From JAYODW01 sp038116745 (GTDB taxonomy: Bacteria > Pseudomonadota > Gammaproteobacteria > Ga0077536), in NCBI GenBank assembly GCA_038116745.1, contig JAYODW010000004.1:62001-126000 (forward strand): 64,000 nucleotides of DNA, read 5' to 3'. The position numbers were made by a program, and so were the translations under genes. Of this stretch, positions 27,295-35,741 are shown piece by piece. A model generated the notes under the pieces. The model was not told where the DNA came from. It ran no database searches and worked only from the letters and a program-made list of their open reading frames with translations. Each line of letters begins with the position of its first letter. Position 1 is the stretch's first letter.

Positions 27295-28185
27295 TCAGGG
27301 GTGGGTTTCGTCGAGAAAAGGGGCCAGCAGCGCCTCAGTCAACGCCTCAAGCTGTAAGTCCCGTTGCAACACACGCTGCGCTGCATCAGATTCAACGACT
27401 TCCATAAGATCGACTGCAACTTCAGCAAATTCGCTCGCTTTTTCCAGATTCAAGCCTCGCGTCTGGGTAATCAGATTGCGCACCACTACGGCACTGGATC
27501 GCCCTGCCACCTTGAGCAGCACCCCTGCACCTGGGACCGTGCCCAACACGCTCAAGGCGCGCTCAGCGTCCGACACCATCTCGCCACTGAACGCGCTCTT
27601 CCCCGACAGCGCCGTGTACAGCGAGAGCAGGTTGCCCACCACGGGCGTCGCATCGAGTAGCGTACGCGCCGCTTTTCCAATGACGGTGGGCCTGACGGAC
27701 AGATACCGAGCTGCACCGCTGAAGACGTCTTCGCCTTTTGCTTCAGCGAAAAAGGCACCGACGTTGGCCGCAAGCTGTACGAGCGGGTTCTCCTCAGATT
27801 CAGTCTGACCGACCTCAGTCAAGCGGAACTGCATCGCAGGAATCAAAGGCCAGCGTCCGTAGACCCTGGCGGCGAGCTCAGGTGCCCAAGTCAGCTCCAT
27901 TGATTCGGCGTGAAACAGCTCGGATCTTTCCAGCTGGGTCGTGAATGCACCCAGAGCCCGGGCGCAAGCCTTTGCTGTCTTCGGATCAAGTCGAGTGGGA
28001 GCGGGATGTTCCTTGGCCAGGGCTGCAAGCCGCAGAAAGTCCCGTTTCCCATCCGGCAGCAGTGCGCCGATCTGACGCGCGGTGATTGTGGCAAAACCTG
28101 CCGGCACCAGGGACTGATATTGCTCGGCCGACAATTCCTGCACCTGCGCTGCACTCAGAGCCTCCACCTGCGACCTCGAAAAAGC
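27295..28185 (-). pseudogene. 3' part of a TpsA-type exoprotein with pre-toxin (PT-TG-like) domain
   Basis: About 297 codons in frame to the stop at 27295, without a start of their own; upstream of 28185 the frame runs antisense into tpsB. It opens with short helical repeats (SQVEALSAAQVQELSAEQ), common in secreted exoproteins. The segment TPVVGNLLSLYTALSG and the following ERALSVLGTVPGAG resemble the pre-toxin TG domain of polymorphic toxins. Only some 70 helical residues follow, with no toxin domain I recognise and no immunity gene in the 146 bp beyond. I read it as the end of the exoprotein whose start lies at 31883-32146, separated by inversion and missing its beta-helix core. The link between the two halves is inferred from context. 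Confidence 0.6.
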
Positions 28186-29520
28186 CGGGAGGTGACGCTT
28201 GCAGAGATCTACGCACTGGCTGGTCGTATCACCCGCCGCTACGTCGACAGCGGCTACCTGCTCAGCAGGGCACTGGTGCCCGAACAGGTCATCGAAGACG
28301 GCGTAGTCCAACTGCAGGTCATTGAGGGCTATGTCGATTCAGTTACGGTTGAAGGGGTGCACAGCACCCGCTCAGGTCTGCTGGGGCACTACGGAGACCG
28401 AATCAAGGCCAGCCGCCCGCTCAAGCGCGCGGTGCTGGAGCGATATCTGTTGCTGGCGAACGATATTCCAGGTCTGCGTTTCAAGGCGGTGCTGAGTCCG
28501 TCTGCTGCAAACACAGGGGCGGCTGCGCTGACGCTGACTGCCTCTGACGCACGCTGGTCAGGCTCGGTCAGTTTTGACAACCGGGGCGCCGACTACAGCG
28601 GGCCCTGGCAGGGCCTGATCGAGCTCAGCGGCCATAACCTGCTGAGTCTGCTGGAGAGCACGACCGTGCGCTACGCGACGGTTCCTGATGACCTTGAAGA
28701 GCTGCACTACTGGGCGGTCCGCCATGAGCAGCTCCTGAGCGCGGAAGGACTGCGTCTGGCAGTGGACGTCAGCGGCGCGGATAGTGAAACGGCTTCGGCT
28801 GTGCTGAGCGCACTGGAAGTCGAGACCCAAACGCGAAGCGCGGGACTCACCGTGAGCTACCCGATCCTGCGCTCGCGCGAGCGCAATCAGCGCGCGAGTG
28901 TCGGGCTCGCCATGAAGGACGCTGAGGTCGAGCTACTGGGAGCGATCTACGACCAGAGCGATGGTTTCGGAGGAGGCGGTGTGACCGTCCTGTCGGCTTC
29001 TGTGGTGCAGGGGCTGGACATTATCGATGCGCAGGTAACCAGCTATGTTTCAGCTGATCCGGATTTTACTTACGTATCCCTTTACGCCTGGCGTTCACAG
29101 CATCTGTTCGAGTCCCTCCGGGCCGATGTGCGGCTTTCGGCCCAGCTGACCAATGAAAGTCTTCCCGCGATCGAGCAGGCCGGGCTTGGCGGCGAGCATA
29201 CGGTGCGCGGCTATGAGTCTTCAGAGTGGACGGGCGATGAGCTGGTCAACACGTCGCTCGAGCTGGTTTATCAGCTGCCGGCGCCCAGGGTGGAAAGCGT
29301 GCAGCTGCACGGTTTTTATGACTACGGCAAGATCTGGCGCAACAACCCGCAGGTGGGAGAACGCCGGTCGCAGTCAGCCGATGCGAGCGGTGCGGGCACG
29401 CGAGTGAAAATCACGGACCGGCTCGGGCTTGACCTTGAGGCCGCGCGGACGCTGGATGATGACAGCGAAGGCAAATCACGCGGATGGGAGTTTTTTATGC
29501 GCGTCCGCGCGGAATTTTAG
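28184..29520 (+). pseudogene. 3' part of tpsB (ShlB/FhaC-type outer-membrane transporter)
   Basis: About 445 codons covering the end of the POTRA region and the outer-membrane barrel of a two-partner secretion transporter. The homology opens abruptly at REVTLAEIYALAGRITRRYV, normally some 100 residues into the protein, and continues through YLLSRALVPEQ to a barrel ending in RVRAEF with a C-terminal phenylalanine, as usual for outer-membrane proteins. The GLGGEHTVRGYESS segment is the conserved VRGY motif of loop L6. An upstream ATG in frame at 27910 would only add antisense of the neighbouring gene, with no signal peptide, so the product cannot be exported. Its missing start lies at 32456-32145 on the other strand. 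Confidence 0.85.
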
Positions 29521-29625
29521 AGCCTGGCCAGGCGCGGGCGCGTCGAGCAGAGTTGCAGGCTGGGGTTGAGCAAGGGGATTTCTTTTATCCTTTGGGCTGA
29601 CTGAGGTGCTCTGGCGGATAAACCA

Positions 29626-31815
29626 ATGAAGCGGATCAGAAAAGTCCAGGTGTCGACCGGCGTTTACTGGGTAGAAGTGCCGGACGCCAACGCCTACGTG
29701 CTCTGCGGAGCGCCTGCCGACAGCACCAAGCATCTGTTCAAGCGCGGTCTGATCGTTCCCACCGAGAACGACGGTGTGAGTTTCGAGACGGGTCCGAACA
29801 TCATCTTGCTTTCAGATCTGATGCTGCAGAACGGCATGTTCTGCAACATGGTTGAATTCCCCATACTGCAGATGCTCTACCGTCAGGGCATGTTGATCCC
29901 GGGACATCCGAACAACACGGGCCAGAAGCCGCTCCTGGTCGGGTCACCGGATCAGATAGAAGCGCAGCTGCAGTACATCTATCGCGGTAATTACGGACTG
30001 GTTTCGACCGAGGAGCTGATGGACGCGGGCATGGCTCCGTCAATGGCCGACGAGCTTATGGAAATGAAGCTCAAGTTCGCCTTCGGAAAGATTCACGACA
30101 CGCTAAATTTTCTGGAGACCTGTCCGCTCGGCGCGGCGCGGGTGGAAATCCGCCCGGGGCTCGGGCTGAGGCGGGTGCGGGCGAACGTTTTCGAATTTGA
30201 TTACGACGAGGAGTCGGTCACGATCGACCTCAATCTGGGTAACCACGAAAAATACAGTTCTCCTATTCCGCTCGATTTCCACAACATACAGAAGGAGTAC
30301 TTCGCGGTTATCCACAGCGGAGAGGGCGACGGGTGGGATACCGATCGCTCAGCGATGATGTCCATTCTGATGTTTCAGGGGAAGGTGTACCTCATCGATG
30401 CTGGTCCCAGTGTCATTCAGATCCTCGAAGCGCTGGGGATCTCGGTCAATGAGGTTGAGGGAATCTTCCACACGCATTCCCATGACGATCACTTTGCCGG
30501 TCTACCGGCATTGATGAGAACTGATCGACGGCTCAAGTACTTCGCGACGCCCATGGTGCGGGCGTCCGTGGCGAAGAAAATGTGTGCGCTGCTGTCGATG
30601 GACGAGAGCGACCTCGAGTATTACTTCGACATAGAGTCGCTGCAGCACGACACCTGGAATGATATCGACGGCCTGGAAGTGAAACCGATCATCTCCCCGC
30701 ACCCGGTCGAAACGACAATCTTTCAGTTCCGCACGCTGTGGGAGGATGGCTACAAGGTATACGCGCACTATGCGGATATCGCCGCGTTTTCCGTCATTGA
30801 CGGAATGGTCAAACGAAATGCGGATGAAGCAGGAATCTCGCCGGAGTTTGCCGAGCGCGTGAAGCGGAGCTATCTCGAGCCCGTCGACGTCAAGAAAATC
30901 GATATTGGTGGCGGCATGATTCATGGAGCCGCCAAGGATTTCCGCGCGGACAGCTCAAAGAAAATCGTGCTCGCACATACCGCGCTGGCTCTGAGCGATG
31001 AGCAGAAAGAAATCGGCTCCCAGGCCGCTTTCGGCACGGTTGACGTCCTGATTCCTTCGTTTCAGGACTATGGGCTCAAAGCGGCGTTCGATTATCTGCA
31101 GGCGGATTTTTCCGACGTGCCCAGTTCGCAGTTCCGGATGCTCCTGAACCATCCGGCGCCAACTCTTAATCCCGGTACCATCGTGGTTCGTGAGGGCGAG
31201 GTGTGCGATTACACCTATCTCATCCTGAGCGGTTTCGTGGAGATGATTCGGTCATCCCGGCAAGTCAAGCGGCAGCTTTTCGCGGGTTCCATGATCGGTG
31301 AAGTGAGTGCGTTGAGAGAACGTCCGTCCGAGTTCACTTTTCGAACCTTGTCCTATGTCAGGGCGCTGAAGGTGCCGGCACGCCTCTATCGGGACTTTAT
31401 CCGAATAAACAACCTCTATTCTCAGGTTGAGCGATTGCACGAAGCGTGGAATTTCCTGATCGAATCCTGGCTCTTCGGCGATGGGATCCCGGATACTGTG
31501 CTGAACCTGCTGGTCCAGAACATCGACCTGCAGGAGCACCCCTGGGGCCACGAATTTGACCTGAAATCAGACCGATCTTTGCGCATGCTCAAGTCCGGCA
31601 AGGTTGAGCTGTACAAGGGTGAGCAGTGTCTCGAGCACCTGCAGCCGGGTGATTTTTTTGGCGAGGAGTGGATTGTCGGCGGGTGGGACTCGGACCGGCG
31701 TGTGAGGGTCGCATCAGATAGCGCCGAGGTTTATGCCATTCGCTCAGAGAAGCTGGAGTACATACCGATCTGTCGCTGGAAGCTGCGCGAGATAGGTGCT
31801 CGGCGTCGTGTGTAG
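29626..31815 (+). CDS. Metallo-beta-lactamase domain protein with two C-terminal cNMP-binding-like domains
   Basis: A 729-residue cytoplasmic protein with three parts. Residues 1-200 are an uncharacterised N-terminal domain. About 220-480 is a metallo-beta-lactamase fold with the metal motif THSHDDH (T283 to H289), later PHPVETTIF and GGGMIHGAAKD contributing further ligands. From about 505 to the end come two tandem domains resembling cyclic-nucleotide-binding modules, seen as IVVREGEVCDYTYLILSG with GEVSALRERP, and later LQPGDFFGEEW. The first lacks the arginine usually found in the phosphate-binding cassette, so it may not bind a nucleotide. The gene is intact inside the inverted segment, and in the restored order it would lie between tpsB and tpsA. 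Hydrolysis or sensing of a small signal is a guess. Confidence 0.8.
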   Translation: MKRIRKVQVSTGVYWVEVPDANAYVLCGAPADSTKHLFKRGLIVPTENDGVSFETGPNIILLSDLMLQNGMFCNMVEFPILQMLYRQGMLIPGHPNNTGQKPLLVGSPDQIEAQLQYIYRGNYGLVSTEELMDAGMAPSMADELMEMKLKFAFGKIHDTLNFLETCPLGAARVEIRPGLGLRRVRANVFEFDYDEESVTIDLNLGNHEKYSSPIPLDFHNIQKEYFAVIHSGEGDGWDTDRSAMMSILMFQGKVYLIDAGPSVIQILEALGISVNEVEGIFHTHSHDDHFAGLPALMRTDRRLKYFATPMVRASVAKKMCALLSMDESDLEYYFDIESLQHDTWNDIDGLEVKPIISPHPVETTIFQFRTLWEDGYKVYAHYADIAAFSVIDGMVKRNADEAGISPEFAERVKRSYLEPVDVKKIDIGGGMIHGAAKDFRADSSKKIVLAHTALALSDEQKEIGSQAAFGTVDVLIPSFQDYGLKAAFDYLQADFSDVPSSQFRMLLNHPAPTLNPGTIVVREGEVCDYTYLILSGFVEMIRSSRQVKRQLFAGSMIGEVSALRERPSEFTFRTLSYVRALKVPARLYRDFIRINNLYSQVERLHEAWNFLIESWLFGDGIPDTVLNLLVQNIDLQEHPWGHEFDLKSDRSLRMLKSGKVELYKGEQCLEHLQPGDFFGEEWIVGGWDSDRRVRVASDSAEVYAIRSEKLEYIPICRWKLREIGARRRV

Positions 31816-31882
31816 GGGTCGCGAAGGTGTCGCAGCCCCGATCTCGCGGCGCTTGAAAATCGGGCATTCATCGAGGAAAGAA

Positions 31883-32146
31883 ATGCCGATGCGCTGTCTC
31901 ACGCACCCCAGTGCTGAATCTAACGCAGAGCTGATCAGCCCATCTTGGAAAAGCGAGTCGGAGAAAGTCGGGCTCAAGGCGGCCTGTGCGGCTGCGGCCT
32001 TTTTTCTTGGAGGACTAGCGTCGCAGCAGTTGGCTGCGAATCCCGAGGGCGGCCGGGTCGTTGCGGGGGCTGGTTCTATCGCGACCCAGGGTGAGACGCT
32101 TACCGTACATCAGCAGAGCTCTCAGGCAATCCTGAACTGGGAGAGC
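31883..32146 (+). pseudogene. 5' part of tpsA (two-partner secretion exoprotein, FHA type)
   Basis: The first 88 codons of a filamentous-hemagglutinin-type exoprotein. A long signal peptide runs to SQQLAANPEGG, and the secretion domain begins with RVVAGAGSIATQG and ETLTVHQQSSQAILNWES, where homology stops. Family members continue with F-x-I-G and a long beta-helix; here the frame runs into antisense of tpsB and stops at 32227. The ATG at 31883 has GGAAAG upstream. The fragment cannot make a secretion-competent protein by itself. Confidence 0.85.
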
Positions 32147-32456
32147 CGAGCATGTCAGCACGCTGCTCCTGGAGCTCAGCGGCGGAAAAAACGGTCGCGC
32201 CTTCAACCTCGATGCGCGTCAGGGTGAAGCGGATTTCTCCGGCGCCGGTTGGCGCGCTGACGCTGCCGTTTGAGCCCGGAACCGCGACTACGCCGCCCGA
32301 AGAAAGCGCTGAAGGTGCTTGTTCGAAGCGTTTCTCGATCTGTCCGGGTGCCGCGGCCCCGGAAAGCCCCTGGCCCACTGCCGACAGCGGAAACGACAGA
32401 AGCAGCGCGAACCAGACGCTGTTCTGATGTCTACCTTCGGGGAGGCTGACTTTCAT
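32145..32456 (-). pseudogene. 5' part of tpsB (signal peptide and first POTRA)
   Basis: The first 104 codons of the TpsB transporter: a signal peptide (WFALLLSFPLSAVGQG), a linker, and the start of the POTRA domain at IRFTLTRIEVEGATVFSAAEL, reaching ADMLG. Beyond this the frame reads antisense of the tpsA start and stops at 32100. The next expected residues, REVTLAEIY, are found in frame at 28186 on the opposite strand, which fixes the break. The 267-bp region beyond the start (32457-32723) is AT-rich in part and has no gene; it should hold the original operon promoter. Confidence 0.85.
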
Positions 32457-32723
32457 GTCTCAGTAGTATCGACGCTTCTCAAGCTCGTACCAGTCAGTCG
32501 GGACGGTGACCTCGCATCAGCCCGCTGCGTGGGGAGGACCAAAGTCCGCGCGGAGCCAAGCATGGAACACCCCCGGATCGAGAACAGGAGCATGCTCCAT
32601 GACTCCGTTTACTTTTTTTAGCCGATTTTTTCGGAAGGCTAGGAGCTTCAAGAGTAAAACTCAATTAGAACATTAAGTTTTATCCGGGCTCACGATGGGA
32701 AAAAGACACGGAGGCTTTCGGGT

Positions 32724-34769
32724 TCATTCCACCGCAATCCCGCCCTCCGCGAGGGCCTGTTTGAGCTGCGCAACCAGGCGCGACCACTGCACCCGGTGCA
32801 CCCGGCCGATCAGATCAACCCGGGGCAGGCCCGCGCCCTTGACCAGGTAGTAGCCATCTTCTGCCGGCATGACGCCATCCATGTGGCAGATGTCGTTTTC
32901 CAGGCGGCAGGACACGCCGAGGCGGTCATAGCCGAAGTGTTTGAATACGCGCAGGAATGTAGTCGACAGCGATGGGCCTCCGCCGGCCACCCTGGAGATA
33001 GTGTCGACCGCACGCTGGCTCAGGCGGTGACGCGAGTCATCATCCTCGGGCGTGCGCAGGCTGAGATCGAAGCCAACCGGTTCGCCTTTGACGATCCGCA
33101 GCTTCTCGATATCACCATCGAGACGACCACTGACCTGGCCGAAAGGCACCACCTGCGTGATCTGTTCGAGATCCAGACCGCGCATGCGGATGGATGCACT
33201 GACCTCGGGCACGAGCCCGAAAGGCTCCGCGATACGCAGCTCCGCGACTTCAATCGCGCCGTCAAATGCGCTCGCCTCGAGCGTCCCGCCGAGGGTCACG
33301 GTGCCATCCTGATAGGTCAGCAGCGGCAGCCGGCCGGACAGGCTACCCGCGAACGGCGGCCAGTCGAGGGCCAGGGTCAGCTGACCCAGATCGATGGGCT
33401 CCAGCGCTGCTTCGAATCTGAGCGCAATGTCGTCGCTGGCGTAATTCCGCAGCGAAAAGGCATCCACGCGCAGGGCGCCTCCGAGCAAAGGCACACGCAC
33501 CGGCGCCAGCAGGTCGACAGCCTGCCCGGCCATGCCGAGTTCAAGCGTCAGCGCGCCGAAGCCGGCACCGTGCACAAAACCGCCATCCAGCGTAATCAGG
33601 CTCGAGCTGAGGGCGTCACCGCGCGCCGCCCAGATAACTTCACCGTTTATGCCGTAGACGGCAAAACGGCCCTGGCGGTCCTCCAGATGAACCTGTGAGA
33701 GCGACAGATCAATGGACTGCAGGTCGCCGGCCGCCAGCTCAAAACGCCCCGCAAGCTCGCCGCCGATATCCAGAGTGGCGAACGCCGTGCCGACCAGAAA
33801 CCCGGCCAGATATAGATCGTAGAGCGCAGGAAAGCGTCCCTGTCGGATCGCGCCGCGAACGCTGGTGAGCTCTCCTTCTTCCAAGCGCAGTTCATCGAGC
33901 GTGACGGACAACGCACCAGGCTGCTCGAGCTCAAGTCCGCGCAGCGACAGGACAGCTGCCGCTGGCTCGTAGCTCAGTGCGGTGCTCAAGCGCAGGGGAA
34001 ATCCGGCCAGGTCCAGATAGACCGGTTCCACGTAGGCACCGCCGGCGTCGACACCGAGCGTCAGCGTCCCGCGCCACGGCGCCGCATTCCCGCCGCTGAG
34101 CTGAAAGCCGAGAAGCGCATCAAGCGCCTCCGTCGCCACACGACCACTGTCATCACTGCACGCAACGTCGCTGAACTGCATCTCACCCGCAGCGCTTACC
34201 CCGGAATCCGCTGACTCAAGCCGCAGACTGAAACTCACCTGTCCCGACGAAAAGCTCAGCCCCCGAAGATGTGGCTGTGGTAGTGGCAGCTCGGCGAGAG
34301 CGAGACCTGTTCCCGTCGCCGTAACTGACAGCGCACCGTCCCGCACATCCAGGATCAGCCCGAGCGCCAGTGTGCCCCCGGCCAGCGGAACCGGGAACAG
34401 GTCAACGCCAAGTCGTTGCCCGGGGACGTCATAGCTCAGCGTTGCCTGCATCGGCGGCCAGCCCGGCACCCGTAGGTCAGCGTCACGGCAGGCGACCTCA
34501 AGAGCGCTGATCGACACGCCATAGCAGTGCAAGGAAACATCCTGCAGACGACCTACCGGCGACGGCAGCTCCAGGACGCCCAGCGACAACGTCAGCTCCG
34601 GTCCCCGCGACCCGGCCCAGTCGACGGTGAGGCGCAGGGTCTCGGCGCGCCAGCCCGCACCCTCGATGGCGGCAAGCGTCAGCGCACTCGGCTCTGCAGC
34701 ATGCGTTGTCGCGCTAAAGCCAAGCAATACGGCCAGCGCGCCCGCTCGCAGCCGGCCACCAAAACTCAT
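32724..34769 (-). CDS. AsmA/YdbH-like envelope protein
   Basis: A 681-residue protein with an N-terminal signal peptide (MSFGGRLRAGALAVLLGF to ATTHA) and almost entirely beta-strand-like repeats up to a C-terminal region with GQVSGRLDGDIEKLRI and a YYLVKGAGLPRVDLIG ending. This is the style of YdbH and AsmA-like proteins that form long hydrophobic grooves between the membranes and help phospholipid traffic. It is shorter than E. coli YdbH. The YdbL-like partner lies at 21231-21824 rather than alongside, and I see no YnbE. It is the last gene of a minus-strand run and follows the glutathione transferase gene. The family call is by overall pattern, so moderate. Confidence 0.6.
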   Translation of the reverse strand: MSFGGRLRAGALAVLLGFSATTHAAEPSALTLAAIEGAGWRAETLRLTVDWAGSRGPELTLSLGVLELPSPVGRLQDVSLHCYGVSISALEVACRDADLRVPGWPPMQATLSYDVPGQRLGVDLFPVPLAGGTLALGLILDVRDGALSVTATGTGLALAELPLPQPHLRGLSFSSGQVSFSLRLESADSGVSAAGEMQFSDVACSDDSGRVATEALDALLGFQLSGGNAAPWRGTLTLGVDAGGAYVEPVYLDLAGFPLRLSTALSYEPAAAVLSLRGLELEQPGALSVTLDELRLEEGELTSVRGAIRQGRFPALYDLYLAGFLVGTAFATLDIGGELAGRFELAAGDLQSIDLSLSQVHLEDRQGRFAVYGINGEVIWAARGDALSSSLITLDGGFVHGAGFGALTLELGMAGQAVDLLAPVRVPLLGGALRVDAFSLRNYASDDIALRFEAALEPIDLGQLTLALDWPPFAGSLSGRLPLLTYQDGTVTLGGTLEASAFDGAIEVAELRIAEPFGLVPEVSASIRMRGLDLEQITQVVPFGQVSGRLDGDIEKLRIVKGEPVGFDLSLRTPEDDDSRHRLSQRAVDTISRVAGGGPSLSTTFLRVFKHFGYDRLGVSCRLENDICHMDGVMPAEDGYYLVKGAGLPRVDLIGRVHRVQWSRLVAQLKQALAEGGIAVE

Positions 34770-34784
34770 GCCTTCACCTGCGGT

Positions 34785-35732
34785 TCAGCTGCGCAGGCGC
34801 CCGCAGCGATACCCGAGCCGCGGGAAATGCACATGAACCCGTCCCGTTCGCGGCCCGTCGGTCGCAAGCACGATGCGCTGCTTATCGATAACCACCAGCT
34901 CACCACTGGCCGGTGTGTCCTGGTTGTCGAGCGGCATCACCCGCACTCGGTCACCGGGCTCTAAACCCTCCGGAGAAAAATCACCAGCCGAGTCATCAGG
35001 CAATGTCGCTGGTTCGGCAGATCGGGCCACATCCAGTGCTGCGGCGGGATCGAATGCCTCCATGACGCCGTGACCGATTGCCGCCACACGGGCCATCCAC
35101 GCCCGCAGCCGTGGCAGCCCGGATGGCAGGGCTTCTTTCCCGCCAATGGTCTGCAGAAACCAGGGAGCTTCGTAGAGCGCGAAATCCGCCAGTGTCGGCG
35201 TTGGGCCCAGCACCCAGGTGCGACCGTCTGCGAAGAGGGACTCGATCTTTTCAAGCTGTGGGCCAATCTGCGGCAGGTATTTCTGCGCGGACGCCCGGAC
35301 CTGCGCCTCGCTGGGACACGGCTTACCGTGCAGCCGGGCGCGATCAGCATGAAACGCCGCCGTGAATCGCGCGGCGTGAACCCCGGTGATGTAGAGCGCG
35401 AGCGGCCGGCACACGCTGTGCTCGGCCCAGTAAACCAGCGCGTCGAGCTGGGTCCGACCCGCTGGATTATCGTCGGGATAGATCGAAGGCACCGGTGCAA
35501 GAGACTCAAGCCGATCTGCAATCAGCTGGGTGTCACAGTACACATCGGCCCCGATCTGCAGGGCCGGTGTGCGCCGGTACCCGGCGGTCAGCGGGGTGTA
35601 ATCAGGCTTGGGCGCATAGGCGGGAATGTCGACCGAGCGCCACCCGAGCCCCTTGAGACCCAGTACCAGTCGTACCTTCTCCGAGTAATTGGAGAAGTCG
35701 TAGTGGTGCAGGATCAGCTCGGACGGCGCCAC
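34785..35732 (-). CDS. Glutathione S-transferase-like protein with an extra C-terminal domain
   Basis: A 315-residue protein. Residues 1-80 form the thioredoxin-like GST domain, with a FSNYSEKVRLVLGLKG opening and RTPALQIGADVYCDTQLIADRL carrying the cis-proline and glutathione-binding positions. A helical GST C-domain runs to about 240. The remaining 65 residues (GDRVRVMPLDN, then QRIVLATDGPRTG) look like a small beta domain not usual in GSTs. The start is GTG at 35732, 9 bp after the hydrolase gene. It belongs to the minus-strand train with the reductive dehalogenase-like gene, so a role in thiol-dependent detoxification or dehalogenation is plausible but unproven. Confidence 0.82.
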   Translation of the reverse strand: MAPSELILHHYDFSNYSEKVRLVLGLKGLGWRSVDIPAYAPKPDYTPLTAGYRRTPALQIGADVYCDTQLIADRLESLAPVPSIYPDDNPAGRTQLDALVYWAEHSVCRPLALYITGVHAARFTAAFHADRARLHGKPCPSEAQVRASAQKYLPQIGPQLEKIESLFADGRTWVLGPTPTLADFALYEAPWFLQTIGGKEALPSGLPRLRAWMARVAAIGHGVMEAFDPAAALDVARSAEPATLPDDSAGDFSPEGLEPGDRVRVMPLDNQDTPASGELVVIDKQRIVLATDGPRTGRVHVHFPRLGYRCGRLRS

Positions 35733-35741
35733 CGCGTACAG

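Larger units (their letters stand above)
28183..32148. other. Inverted segment that splits a two-partner secretion locus
   Basis: Turning this segment around joins the tpsB start (ending near 32145) in frame to the tpsB remainder (from 28186), giving about 550 codons, a normal TpsB length. It also brings the tpsA start next to the candidate tpsA end. Restored order on the minus strand would be tpsB, the metallo-beta-lactamase/cNMP gene, then tpsA. Both breakpoints carry the pentamer AGCCG (28183-28187 and 32144-32148) in the same orientation. I saw no long inverted repeat and no recombinase gene, so the mechanism is open, and an assembly artefact has to be excluded. Confidence 0.7.

Noticed and set aside
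27910..28183. Upstream extension of the tpsB 3' fragment as a real N-terminus
   Set aside because: These codons are antisense to the exoprotein remnant and carry no signal peptide; homology to TpsB begins only at 28186.
29626..31815. A Crp-type transcription factor
   Set aside because: The cNMP-like domains are not followed by a helix-turn-helix segment; the protein ends after the second domain.
28112..32158. A phase-variable invertible switch at the secretion locus
   Set aside because: No recombinase gene and no long inverted repeat were found; only a weak similarity between 28112-28127 and 32145-32158, and a shared pentamer at the breaks. Inversion is supported, a regulated switch is not.
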